DNA from: Terribacillus sp. DMT04
GTDB lineage: Bacteria > Bacillota > Bacilli > Bacillales > Amphibacillaceae
Length of the DNA: 64,000 nt
Assembly (NCBI RefSeq): GCF_019056395.1
Contig: NZ_CP077639.1
Coordinates: 1,118,001-1,182,000 of the forward strand
Direction of reading: 5' to 3'
Shown here: piece after piece, positions 9,113 to 17,093 of the stretch
Position numbering within the stretch: the stretch's first letter is position 1
How the letters are laid out: each line of letters starts with the position of its first letter
Program-made: the position numbers and the translations under genes
The notes under the pieces: model-generated
What the model was told of the DNA's origin: nothing
The model's input: the letters and a program-made list of their open reading frames with translations, nothing else
Databases searched by the model: none

Positions 9113-9140
9113 CACCTGTTCCTTGCTAACATAGACTATT
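9113..9140 (+). promoter_or_regulatory. Sigma-K-like promoter of the His-rich small gene
   Basis: CACC (9113-9116), 15-base spacer, CATAGACTA (9132-9140), placed 33 bases before the start of the next gene. It matches the elements before cotO and cotZ. Confidence 0.6.
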
Positions 9141-9173
9141 TCAGAATTGAGTTTAGGAAAAGGAGTGAAACAT

Positions 9174-9431
9174 ATGTCGGAAGAGAAAAAAGTGATTCAC
9201 GTAAAAAACTTAGTCATCAAAGCAGATAAAGTGATTCTTGATACAGAAGACGTGAAAGAAGAAAAGCAAGATCATCACAGAAGACGTCAGCATGATCCCT
9301 TCTTTGGTCCTCACCGTAAAAGAGACGAAGAAAAAGAACATCATCATGATGAGAAGCATGATCATGAAGATAAAAAGGAAGACAACGAACATAAAGATAC
9401 AGATAAAAGACGCCGGAATTTCTGGTTCTAA
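9174..9431 (+). CDS. His/Lys/Asp-rich small protein, probable spore coat component
   Basis: 85 residues starting MSEEKKVIHVKNL after AAAGGAGTG; an upstream in-frame start lacks an RBS. A short ordered N-terminus (VKNLVIKADKVILD) is followed by a highly charged tail with many His, Asp and Lys residues (HDPFFGPHRKR, HHHDEKHDHEDKK) ending RRRNFWF. I do not recognise a named family. The sigma-K-like promoter and cotO-cotZ neighbours suggest a spore surface protein. The His clusters could bind metals, but this is inference. Confidence 0.7.
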   Translation: MSEEKKVIHVKNLVIKADKVILDTEDVKEEKQDHHRRRQHDPFFGPHRKRDEEKEHHHDEKHDHEDKKEDNEHKDTDKRRRNFWF

Positions 9432-9434
9432 GTT

Positions 9435-9461
9435 AAAAAGCAGCCGCGGCTGCTTTTTTTT
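9435..9461 (+). terminator. Intrinsic terminator
   Basis: AAAAAGCAGCC/GGCTGCTTTTTTTT hairpin with a GCG centre, just after the His-rich gene. Confidence 0.88.
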
Positions 9462-9522
9462 ACGTTAATAAAGGAAGAAAAGGGGGAAAAGAAGAATACA
9501 AATACACGAGGAGGAGATGGCT

Positions 9523-9798
9523 ATGACATGGGGAGTACCAGTACCAGGATATCAGTATATGGATTACCAAAATAGGCTTATAGGAATACGGAGGAGCCGT
9601 TATACAATTGAAAACGTCAATCCGGTAACACAAGATCAAACGCGAGACACTTTTGAGCAGCGGGTTCAGGACCGACTTGATTATCAAGCAACTTTGCCTC
9701 ATACCAACAAAAAACAACCCGCAGAAAAAACACCCTTCGATCGCAAGTCATTCAGCTTGCTGACTGGCAAAGGGCGTCATTTTGATACGTATTGTTAA
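9523..9798 (+). CDS. Hypothetical protein, 91 residues
   Basis: Start MTWGVPVPGYQY is placed at the second of two close ATGs because GAGGAGGAG is 7-8 bases upstream. The N-terminal half is Tyr/Arg-rich (YQYMDYQNRLIGIRRSRY) and the rest is polar and basic. No membrane segment, signal peptide or known motif is visible. It is convergent with the DUF421 gene, with 3 bases between them. Its position among coat genes hints at a sporulation role, but no sigma-K-like promoter was found and the function is unknown. Confidence 0.65.
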   Translation: MTWGVPVPGYQYMDYQNRLIGIRRSRYTIENVNPVTQDQTRDTFEQRVQDRLDYQATLPHTNKKQPAEKTPFDRKSFSLLTGKGRHFDTYC

Positions 9799-9801
9799 CT
9801 A

Positions 9802-10482
9802 TTAACGGTAAGCTTTTGTCAATAAACCATTAGCAGGGGTCCATTCCGCATAGGCTACATCTGCCACCTTATGAAAGCCTTGTTTTTTAATTTCTTGGTA
9901 AAGCCAATCCAATGTTTGCCCGCTATTGATCACATTATCTTTAATGATTTCTCCATCCAGGATGTAGGAGACAGGAAGCGGGTTGGCTTGTTCCGGCAAG
10001 TTTAAGTCATTCCTGGTTGGTGTTTGATAGGCGCTTTTCTTTAAGATACTCAACGTACCGTTTGCTTCAATAATGGCATAATCCACTTCCGCTATTGAAA
10101 ATACATTGTTTGTTCGAAGCTGGTGCATCAGCTGGTTAAAATCCATTTTATTGGCTTTCATATCCTCGTAGCGGATTTCACCTTGGGAGATAATAACAGA
10201 CGGCTTTCCTTCAAAAAATCCTCTAGTCCGTTTAAAGCGCTGCGTGATTTTTTCAATGACAATCATCAGCAGGCCCCACGTGATAATAGCAACTGCAATA
10301 TGCGTTATGCCTGCTTCGGGATCGAATATAGCATTTCCGAACAATTCTCCGGCAGCAATAGCGGCGATAAAATCGAAAACTGTAATCTGGTTCATCTGTG
10401 TTTTTCCAAGTACTTTTGTTAACAGAAACAGACCAAGGAATCCGAAAATAACTTCTGCTATTATTTCTGCATACACATCCAC
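9802..10482 (-). CDS. DUF421/YetF-family membrane protein
   Basis: 226 residues. Three N-terminal membrane segments (about residues 7-80) are followed by the conserved DUF421 cytoplasmic domain: FFEGKPSVIISQGEI, MHQLRTNNVFSIAEVDYAIIE and NGTLSILKK. The family (YetF, YdfR, YkjA, YrbG in B. subtilis) is found in spore-formers and has no settled biochemical function. The start is a GTG with AAGGGATG upstream. It probably forms a single-gene unit. Confidence 0.85.
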   Translation of the reverse strand: MDVYAEIIAEVIFGFLGLFLLTKVLGKTQMNQITVFDFIAAIAAGELFGNAIFDPEAGITHIAVAIITWGLLMIVIEKITQRFKRTRGFFEGKPSVIISQGEIRYEDMKANKMDFNQLMHQLRTNNVFSIAEVDYAIIEANGTLSILKKSAYQTPTRNDLNLPEQANPLPVSYILDGEIIKDNVINSGQTLDWLYQEIKKQGFHKVADVAYAEWTPANGLLTKAYR

Positions 10483-10534
10483 GTTTCGTCACATCCCTTC
10501 GTAGAAAGCTTTCCCAAAGGACACAGGTGTATAC

Positions 10535-10563
10535 AAAAAAGAGACTCCCGATTTGGAAGTCTC
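10535..10563 (-). terminator. Intrinsic terminator of yjcG-yjcF
   Basis: On the minus strand GAGACTTCC pairs with GGGAGTCTC around AAATC and is followed by TTTTTT; it overlaps the yjcF stop codon. Confidence 0.85.
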
Positions 10564-10984
10564 ACAGTTGTTTGGTCATCGTTTTATGCGGAATACCCGC
10601 GTCCATAAATTCGTCGGAAACGACAGTGTAACCAAGTCGTTCGTAAAAAGGGATGGCTCTTGTTTGAGCATTGAGCTTTGCTTTATTCAAGCCGCGTTTT
10701 TTCGCTTCATCTTCCATTGCCCAGACAAGTTCATTACCATAATGATTACCACGAAATTTTTTGAGAATACAGATGCGTTCCAATTTAGCATAACCGTCGA
10801 CGAAGCGCATGCGCGCAGCTGCCCCTGGCACATCTTCTTCATAACCGACGAAATGAATGCTCTCATTTTCTAATTCATCAATCTCAAGATCGGCGGGAAC
10901 TTGCTGCTCTTCTACAAAGACGAGTGTTCTTACTTGAAAGGCATCTTGCTGTTGCAAACTATTTTCTGCTACCGATATCTTCAT
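10562..10984 (-). CDS. yjcF: GNAT N-acetyltransferase YjcF
   Basis: 140 residues with the GNAT fold: DVPGAAARMRFVDG (beta4), LERICILKKFRGNHYGNELV (acetyl-CoA loop, R/Q-x-x-G-x-G/A type) and the C-terminal AIPFYERLGY signature. The acceptor substrate is unknown. It lies 3 bases after yjcG in the same order as B. subtilis yjcG-yjcF, so the pair is co-transcribed. Confidence 0.88.
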   Translation of the reverse strand: MKISVAENSLQQQDAFQVRTLVFVEEQQVPADLEIDELENESIHFVGYEEDVPGAAARMRFVDGYAKLERICILKKFRGNHYGNELVWAMEDEAKKRGLNKAKLNAQTRAIPFYERLGYTVVSDEFMDAGIPHKTMTKQL

Positions 10985-10987
10985 TAA

Positions 10988-11500
10988 TTATTCCTCACCT
11001 AACGTAAATGATTCTTTAACTGTCCACTTGCCATCCGACTGCTGTTCTAATAAATGGAACTGCGTCACTTCTTCATGGAATTGGAAGGTCTTCAGCTTAA
11101 GTGTCCCGTGTAAGTCGGCGTATTCTCCATTAGACAGTTCTTGAGCGATGGTAATATGCGGAACAAAGTTATATTTTTTTTCTCCGTCGAAGAAGCCTTG
11201 ATACAAACGCTTATGCAAGTTAACCAGCTCTTCCGTTTGAGACAACTTAAAATAAAGTGTATTGTGTGCTGGAGCAAATGTGCTCACTTTCTCAATGGTA
11301 TAAGAGAAGGGAGCGGTATCACGTGCAATTCGTTTTAATTCACTGACAGCATCAATCAACTCATTCTCATTCAGCGTAAAGGGCTGCCTCACCTTTACAT
11401 GAGGCTTAATAAGTGCATAAGCTGCGTCAAATCTTTTCCGGTACGAATTGGCTTCTTGCTGCACGTGCTCGGATGGGAAAAATGCTATCGTATAGTTCAT
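10988..11500 (-). CDS. yjcG: 2H phosphoesterase (2'-5' RNA ligase-like) YjcG
   Basis: 170 residues. Two H-x-T-x motifs define the 2H superfamily: HNTLYFKL in the first half and PHITIAQ in the second. Family members act on 2'-5' or cyclic phosphodiesters; the natural substrate of YjcG is unsettled. TAGGAGG lies 8 bases before the ATG. First gene of the yjcG-yjcF pair, with a 96-base AT-rich gap to yjcH that should hold its promoter. Confidence 0.88.
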   Translation of the reverse strand: MNYTIAFFPSEHVQQEANSYRKRFDAAYALIKPHVKVRQPFTLNENELIDAVSELKRIARDTAPFSYTIEKVSTFAPAHNTLYFKLSQTEELVNLHKRLYQGFFDGEKKYNFVPHITIAQELSNGEYADLHGTLKLKTFQFHEEVTQFHLLEQQSDGKWTVKESFTLGEE

Positions 11501-11596
11501 CTGACATACCTCCTAATAAGAATGATTAACTTGCATATCATTTGCTTCTGTTTTTATTATACCAAAGTTCCCCCTGTGCTGTATGCGATGTTCCAG

Positions 11597-12322
11597 TCAC
11601 CCAAAGACATCAATCAGCACTTGTTTCATATCATGCTGCCAATACTTCCATGTATGTTCCGCATCGTCTAGCTCTCGATACGTATAATCGACAGCCTGGG
11701 ACTGAAAATATGCTTGTAAATCACGATTAGGTCCTACAAAGTCCATCTCTTTTTCAAAGGAAGTCGGAACAGCAGTCTCTTTTGTTCCAATTGTATGATA
11801 AATAGAAAGACTATCTAACTGTCTGGCAGTCTTTACTTCCTGCATAACGGTGTCATCAACGAGAGGGGACTGCATGACTACACTGCCAAACGTATGCGGA
11901 AAGCGCATAGCAGCAAGAAGGGAGAATGTGCCGGCTAACGAATCACCCATTAGTGTTCTAGTTGCACCCATATGTAATGTCGGCAGGTCATCCTCAAGCA
12001 GCGGCAGTACCTCGTGCAGAAGAAATTGCAGATATGCCTCGTGTTTCTTGCCTGACGGATAGTACTTATCAATCCGGTCGTAGCGATCGCGATAATGAAT
12101 ACCTGCGAATACGGTATTTTGGATTTTCTCTTCGCTATGAAGCTGATCGCTTAATGTTGCTATTCGCCCCATTTGAAAGTAATCATTGCCATCTTGCATG
12201 ATACATAACTGATGCTTATACAAAGGAGAAAATGTTTCTGGTTTATACCAGCGTACTTCCAAGCTTTCGTCTAAAAATATACTGTCTATAGTGACGCTTT
12301 CCATTTTTCCGTTACGTTTCAT
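11597..12322 (-). CDS. yjcH: Alpha/beta-hydrolase of the esterase-D/enterochelin-esterase type (YjcH)
   Basis: 241 residues. The nucleophile elbow GDSLAGTFSLL (Ser in GxSxxG), a downstream acidic residue in the KETAVP region and a late His in DAEHTWKYW form a complete catalytic triad. The family includes esterase YjcH and trilactone hydrolases. The substrate is not deducible. A GCGAGG RBS precedes the ATG. The next gene downstream, yjcG, is on the same strand 96 bases away. Confidence 0.85.
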   Translation of the reverse strand: MKRNGKMESVTIDSIFLDESLEVRWYKPETFSPLYKHQLCIMQDGNDYFQMGRIATLSDQLHSEEKIQNTVFAGIHYRDRYDRIDKYYPSGKKHEAYLQFLLHEVLPLLEDDLPTLHMGATRTLMGDSLAGTFSLLAAMRFPHTFGSVVMQSPLVDDTVMQEVKTARQLDSLSIYHTIGTKETAVPTSFEKEMDFVGPNRDLQAYFQSQAVDYTYRELDDAEHTWKYWQHDMKQVLIDVFG

Positions 12323-12386
12323 CTGTTAAACCTCGCTTTGTGAAGGGTTATGCTGTCATTTTAACATGAATGACAGCCAGACGAAT

Positions 12387-12418
12387 GAAAAAAGCAAATG
12401 GCAAGTGCCATTTGCTTA
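12387..12418 (-). terminator. Intrinsic terminator of the mnt operon
   Basis: A 12-bp inverted repeat (AAGCAAATGGCA with TGCCATTTGCTT) followed on the minus strand by six T residues; it overlaps the last codons of mntD. Confidence 0.85.
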
Positions 12419-13282
12419 AGAGGAAGCCAATGCGGTAAACCGTCGCAGCAAGCCATAGCGAGGGGAGAAGATCCATGTCAATAAAAATAAGATGCCTCCT
12501 GCTGTACTCATGGCTCCAGAAATGGAAACATCGAGCCACACAGCGCCATAATAGCCGAACACAGCACTGGCAATTCCGAAAACGCAGCTGTAGAGCAGCA
12601 TGAACGACAATCGGTCAGTGAGCAGATAGGCACTTACACCAGGCACGACAAGCATACTCACGACGAGAATAGCGCCAACTGCATCAAATGAACCGACAGC
12701 TGTGATGCTGACAAGCCCCATGAGCAGGTAATGAATCAACGTAACAGGAAGACCGAGTGTCAAAGCAAGTGCCGCATCAAACGACGTGATTTTTAATTCT
12801 TTATAAAATAGCGTGATAACCACCAAGGTAAAGACAGTAATGGCGAGCAGCATGCTAGTTGCTTTCGGAATCTCAAAACCGAGAAGCATGTGTGTATTGA
12901 ACGGAAGAAAGGCGATTTCTCCCATGAGCGCATGCTCCACATCCAGGTGAACATCTTTTGCGAATAACGAGAGTAGAATAACACCGATAGCAAAGAAAGT
13001 AGTGAAAACAATACCAATACTCGCGTCTTCTTGAACACCTGCCTGATGAAGCGATTGTATAGCAAACGTTGTAACGAAACCAATAACGGCTGCGCCAATC
13101 AGCATATACATGCCATCCAAACTGTTTGCTATAAGAAAGGTGAGAACAATACCAAGCAGGACACTATGGCTGATGGCATCAGCCAGCATCGTCATCCGTC
13201 TGATGATTAAGAAGCAGCCAACCGTACCGCAGCTTATCCCGACCAAACAAGCTGTAAGCAGAATCCAGCCTTCGTACGTCAT
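12416..13282 (-). CDS. mntD: Manganese ABC transporter permease MntD
   Basis: 288 residues with about eight membrane segments; ABC-3 (ZnuB/MntC-type) permease. Motifs include GTVGCFLIIRRMTMLADAIS near the N-terminus and GSFDAVGAILVVSMLVVPG near residue 195. It overlaps mntC by 4 bases (ATGA). Two different permease genes in one operon is the B. subtilis mntABCD arrangement and contrasts with single-permease zinc operons. Last gene before the terminator. Confidence 0.88.
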   Translation of the reverse strand: MTYEGWILLTACLVGISCGTVGCFLIIRRMTMLADAISHSVLLGIVLTFLIANSLDGMYMLIGAAVIGFVTTFAIQSLHQAGVQEDASIGIVFTTFFAIGVILLSLFAKDVHLDVEHALMGEIAFLPFNTHMLLGFEIPKATSMLLAITVFTLVVITLFYKELKITSFDAALALTLGLPVTLIHYLLMGLVSITAVGSFDAVGAILVVSMLVVPGVSAYLLTDRLSFMLLYSCVFGIASAVFGYYGAVWLDVSISGAMSTAGGILFLLTWIFSPRYGLLRRFTALASS

Positions 13283-14187
13283 GCACTTTCCTCCTTCACA
13301 TGTTTTGTACCAATGCGATGGGCGGTCAGTTTTTGGACAAGGCTTCGTTTGCGTCCAAAGATAAACGAGACACCAAAGAAAGCGGCAGCTGTCACAACAA
13401 TGAGGGGACCAGTTGCCAAACCAGTTCGAATCGTGCTAATTAATGCGCCGGCTGCACCTGAAGCTGCTCCAATAGCGCCGGAAACGACGACCATCCAGCC
13501 AAGCTGATCTGTCCAGAAGCGTGCACTAATAGCAGGGATAATGAGCAGGGCGGCCATCAAAATAACTCCCACACCTTGAATACCGATAACGACAGTCATC
13601 ACAAGCAGTGTGGAGAAGAGGGTCTCCAGCAAACCGATAGGCATCCCGCTATTTTTAGCAAAATCAGCATCAAAAATAAGTAATTTCCATTCTTTAAATA
13701 GAAGGCAGGAGATGAATATCAACCCTGCAGCAACACCTGCCATCGTATAGACATCAAAGCGTGTCATTGCTGCTGCCTGCCCAAAAATAAAGTGATCTAA
13801 GCCGCTTTTATTGCCTTCTGCTTGCTGTGTAATTCGCGATAGAAGAACTATACCAACGCCGAAAAAAACACTTAATACCATACAGATGGCGGCATCTTTC
13901 TTGATTCTTGTTGTTGCTGTAATCAGCTGAATCAGATAAGTCGCCAATAGACCCGTAGCTGTGGCACCTATCAGAAGCACAAGCAGCAGTTTCTCACCTG
14001 CCAGCATATAAGCCATGCAGATACCTGGGAGTGCGGCATGTGCCACCGCATCTCCAATTAAACTTTGTTTCTTTAATAAAGCAAAGCAGCCAAGAACGCC
14101 GCTGGAAATTCCAAGCAGCATCGTACTCAACACGACCCACTGGGTATTCGGCTCATGCAGCAGGCTATCAACTACATCCTGAATCAT
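13279..14187 (-). CDS. mntC: Manganese ABC transporter permease MntC
   Basis: 302 residues, about eight membrane helices, ABC-3 family. Motifs: GVLGCFALLKKQSLIGDAVAH (substrate-path helix and coupling helix) and GVGVILMAALLIIPA. It begins 4 bases after mntB ends and overlaps mntD by 4, so translation of the three genes is coupled. The two permeases probably form a heterodimer in the membrane with MntB on the cytoplasmic face. Confidence 0.88.
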   Translation of the reverse strand: MIQDVVDSLLHEPNTQWVVLSTMLLGISSGVLGCFALLKKQSLIGDAVAHAALPGICMAYMLAGEKLLLVLLIGATATGLLATYLIQLITATTRIKKDAAICMVLSVFFGVGIVLLSRITQQAEGNKSGLDHFIFGQAAAMTRFDVYTMAGVAAGLIFISCLLFKEWKLLIFDADFAKNSGMPIGLLETLFSTLLVMTVVIGIQGVGVILMAALLIIPAISARFWTDQLGWMVVVSGAIGAASGAAGALISTIRTGLATGPLIVVTAAAFFGVSFIFGRKRSLVQKLTAHRIGTKHVKEESA

Positions 14188-14191
14188 TTTG

Positions 14192-14938
14192 TCACCCGCT
14201 TATCCGGTCGCCTGGTGCTGTGAAGAAAGCCAGTGCGCCGCCGTATGTTTTTTGCAATAAATCCTTTGTGAACACATGTTCAGTCGGACCATTGGCAATG
14301 ACTGTTCTATTAAGGAGGAGCGTACGGTCAAAATACTCCGGTACGGTTTGTAAATCATGATGGACGACGATAACTGTTTTGCCTTTTTGCTGCAGTTCTC
14401 GCAGCAAATCAATGATCGCATTTTCTGTTTTGGCATCTACGCCGACAAATGGTTCATCCATAAAGTATACATCTGCATCTTGTACGAGTGCTCGAGCTAG
14501 GAATACCCGCTGCTGCTGTCCGCCGGAAAGCTGGCGGATTTGTCTCGTTGCATAGGACTCCATACCGAGCTTTTGCAAAGCTTCTTTTGCTAGTAAGACA
14601 TCTTGTTTGGAAGGTCGCTTGAACCAGCCGATATGTGCATAGCGGCCCATCAAAACGACATCCAAACTGTTTGTCGGAAAATCCCAGTCCACCGATCCGC
14701 GCTGCGGTACATAGCCTACGTTGCGGTTTTTTGGACTGTAAGGTTTGCCGAGTACAGAAATATGGCCTGAAGAGCGTTTCAGCATACCAAGAATTGCTTT
14801 TATTAAGGTTGATTTGCCGGCGCCGTTCGGTCCAACAATGGCAGTCAGACTGCCTTTCGGAACGATCACATTAACATGTTCCAACACAGCTTTCTTATCG
14901 TATGCCACCTGCAAATCCTTCACTTCCAACGCATGCAT
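14192..14938 (-). CDS. mntB: Manganese ABC transporter ATPase MntB
   Basis: 248 residues. Walker A GPNGAGKST, Q-loop PQRGSVDWDFP, ABC signature LSGGQQQR, Walker B VYFMDEPF and H-loop VVHHD are all intact. The Q-loop context (GYVPQRGSVDWDFPTN) is typical of Mn/Zn/Fe-chelate ATPases. It lies 11 bases after the interrupted mntA. A GGAGGATG RBS precedes the ATG, so it can be translated independently of the mntA defect. Confidence 0.92.
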   Translation of the reverse strand: MHALEVKDLQVAYDKKAVLEHVNVIVPKGSLTAIVGPNGAGKSTLIKAILGMLKRSSGHISVLGKPYSPKNRNVGYVPQRGSVDWDFPTNSLDVVLMGRYAHIGWFKRPSKQDVLLAKEALQKLGMESYATRQIRQLSGGQQQRVFLARALVQDADVYFMDEPFVGVDAKTENAIIDLLRELQQKGKTVIVVHHDLQTVPEYFDRTLLLNRTVIANGPTEHVFTKDLLQKTYGGALAFFTAPGDRISG

Positions 14939-14949
14939 TTGTCATCCTC

Positions 14950-15885
14950 CTATTTTAATGCTTCTGCAATCGTGTCGACATTGTGGCGATACATTCCGAT
15001 ATACGTACCTTCTTCTGTATCAGCTTCCCCCATGGCATCGGAGTATAACTCCCCGCCATTTTCCACTTCATGACCAGCTTCCTTTGCACCATCAATAACG
15101 GCGTTGATTGATTTCTCGGAAATACTAGATTCCACAAACACAGCGCCAATATTTCGTTCGGTCAATGTATCTACTAATTTCTGAATATCAGCCAAACCAT
15201 ATTCAGAGTCAGTAGAGAGCCCTTGCAGTCCCATTACTTCCATATCGTATGCTTCGCCAAAGTAGTTGAAGGCATCGTGTGCAGTGACGAGTACGCGCTG
15301 TTCATCCGGAACAGATGCCATTTGTTCTTCCGCATAACGCTGCAGTTCATCCAGCTCCTAAAAATAGGCCGCTTCGTTTGCTTCATAATCTGCTTTGTTA
15401 GCAGCATCTTCTTCCGCAAAAGATTCGGTAATATTGCGAATGGCATCTTTCCAAATAGCAATATCAAACCAGATATGCGGATCTGCTAAATTGGCATCTG
15501 CTTCATCTGACAATAGAAGAGAGCTGTCTATGCTGTCACCAATCGCAACTGTAGGCGTTTTATCCTGCATACTTTCAAACACTTCCAGCATTTGTCCTTC
15601 CAAATGCAGACCGTTATACAGAATAACATCGGCATCTTGAAGTTTTGCCATGTCACTTTGCGTTGCTTTGTATAAATGCGGATCAATACCTGGTCCCATT
15701 AAACTTTGAACCTCTACATGGTCACCGCCGATTTGCTCAGCAGCATCGGCAATTTGCGCAATCGTCGTCGTTACCTGCAATTTTTCTCCGTCAGTACTTG
15801 AGTCAGATTCATTTTCTGAAGCACCACAACCAGCAAGCAAGAAGATAATCAACAAAGGGACAGCAAAAGAAAGCAGCTTTTTCAT
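14950..15885 (-). pseudogene. mntA: Manganese-binding lipoprotein MntA interrupted by an in-frame amber codon
   Basis: Reading from the ATG at 15885 (RBS AGAGGAGTG) gives a lipoprotein signal (IIFLLAGCGAS) and a TroA/ZnuA-type metal-binding protein. A TAG at 15360-15358 stops it after 175 residues (…EAAYF). The same frame continues without further stop (ELDELQRYAEEQM…) for 135 residues to 14950, making 311 codons, the normal length for the family. Ligands His (DPHLYK) and His (DPHIWFD) precede the stop; the Glu (VFVESS) and Asp (ELYSDAM) ligands follow it. One base change (for example AAG to TAG) explains it. Alternatives are a sequencing error or read-through. Confidence 0.85.
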
Positions 15886-16011
15886 GTAAAACACTCCTCT
15901 TTTTAATTGGATTATTAGACAGTCACACATGTGTTTCCTTAGTGCAAAACTATAGTATGCACGCAGGAAAGTCAAGTGCATGTTCACAAAAAACAAAGCT
16001 TTCCGAAAATA

Positions 16012-16028
16012 AGTTTACTTTAGGCAAA
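16012..16028 (-). promoter_or_regulatory. MntR-box-like operator upstream of mntABCD
   Basis: On the minus strand the sequence TTTGCCTAAAGTAAACT closely resembles the B. subtilis MntR operators before mntA and mntH (TTTGCCTTAAGGAAACT type). It lies 127 bases before the mntA start. A plausible but short-spaced promoter (TTGACT, 15 bases, TATAGT) lies between the two. It supports Mn2+-dependent repression by MntR and the manganese assignment of the operon. The divergent HD gene could also feel it. Confidence 0.65.
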
Positions 16029-16082
16029 TAACGACATAACCAAAAAGAAAATTATGGTAATATAGAAACAGGGGGGATGTAA

Positions 16083-16664
16083 ATGAATACAATCACAGGA
16101 ATTTTAAACGTGTTAAACCTTGCCGAGAAACTGAAATTTGAAATGCGTCACAGCTGGCTTTCAAACGGACGTCAGGAAAGTGTGGCAGAGCACACGTGGC
16201 GGGTAGGACTGATGGCTGTTTTGCTGGAGCCATATATAGAAGAACAAATGGATATGGCAAAGCTGCTCAAAATGATTATGATCCATGATTTAGTAGAAGC
16301 AGAAGCAAGAGATGTGCCAGCTTTTGATACACTGTATGATGCAGACAGGAAAGAACAAAAACGACTGGCGGAATATGCAGCAATAAAGAATATTGAAACG
16401 ATGCTGGACGAAGCGCCAGGAAGCGATTTACGACAGCTTTGGCTGGAATTTGAAGCAAAAGAAACATTCGAAGCGAAGGTAGCGAATGCATTGGACAAGC
16501 TGGAGGCGCAGCTGCAGCATAACGAAGCCGATATGGATACATGGCTGGAAGTGGAAAAGGAAATGGTCTATCTGTTGTCACCGCACACAGCGTTTCATCC
16601 GGTGCTGGAGGAATTGCGGAAAGCGATTGTGGCAGATGCAGAGGCAAAATTGCATGTCCGATAA
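16083..16664 (+). CDS. HD-domain phosphohydrolase (YfbR/HDDC2-like)
   Basis: 193 residues. The metal-binding HD signature is complete: EHTWRVGLMA (His), MIHDLVEAEARD (His-Asp) and ANALDKLEAQLQHNEAD (distal Asp). Relatives are 5'-deoxynucleotidases that remove phosphate from dNMPs; the exact substrate is unknown. A GGGGGGATG RBS precedes the ATG. The end overlaps fosX by 11 bases, so the two are translated together. Confidence 0.88.
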   Translation: MNTITGILNVLNLAEKLKFEMRHSWLSNGRQESVAEHTWRVGLMAVLLEPYIEEQMDMAKLLKMIMIHDLVEAEARDVPAFDTLYDADRKEQKRLAEYAAIKNIETMLDEAPGSDLRQLWLEFEAKETFEAKVANALDKLEAQLQHNEADMDTWLEVEKEMVYLLSPHTAFHPVLEELRKAIVADAEAKLHVR

Positions 16665-17070
16665 GATGCTCGGCGGTATCAGTCACATTACGTTTGTTGT
16701 GAGAGATTTAGATAGGACAGACAAGTTCTTCCGTGAAGTACTGGGAGCTGAAGAGGTGTATGATAGCGGGGAACAGCGTTATTCTTTGTATCGGGAAAAG
16801 TTTTACACAGCAGGCGGTCAATGGATTGCTGTGATGGAGACAGAAGAGATCTTAAACCGAACATATCATCATGTGGCATTTCGGGTTGAAAAATCCAGTT
16901 TGACAGCGTACAGAAAAAGAATCGAGCAGGCAGGATTGGAAATCAAACCTTCTCGAAGCCGTGTGGACGGAGAAGGAGAATCCATTTATTTTTATGATTA
17001 CGACAATAATCTATTTGAGCTGCACACAGGCACGCTGCAAGAGCGGCTGGCAGCATACAAAAAAGGATGA
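16654..17070 (+). CDS. fosX: Fosfomycin-inactivating glyoxalase-fold enzyme FosX
   Basis: 138 residues of the vicinal oxygen chelate fold. It matches FosX: ISHITFVVRDLDRT (metal His), AEEVYDSG (the Glu that acts as general base in FosX), HHVAFRVE (metal His) and NNLFELHTGTLQERL (metal Glu, family tail). FosX hydrates the fosfomycin epoxide, whereas FosA/FosB add a thiol. I start at MSDKML, with GAGG 9 bases upstream, inside the HD gene. Chromosomal, with no mobile element next to it, so probably intrinsic. Confidence 0.85.
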   Translation: MSDKMLGGISHITFVVRDLDRTDKFFREVLGAEEVYDSGEQRYSLYREKFYTAGGQWIAVMETEEILNRTYHHVAFRVEKSSLTAYRKRIEQAGLEIKPSRSRVDGEGESIYFYDYDNNLFELHTGTLQERLAAYKKG

Positions 17071-17093
17071 AGCGCAGCGGCTTCATCCTTTTT
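17059..17093. terminator. Bidirectional terminator between fosX and the pga operon
   Basis: AAAAGGATGAAGC pairs with GCTTCATCCTTTT; A and T runs lie on opposite sides. It overlaps the 3' ends of the two convergent genes. Confidence 0.88.

Noticed and set aside
15358-15360. Selenocysteine or pyrrolysine recoding of the mntA TAG
   Set aside because: No homologue of this family uses such residues and no recoding element is visible; simple mutation or sequence error is more likely.
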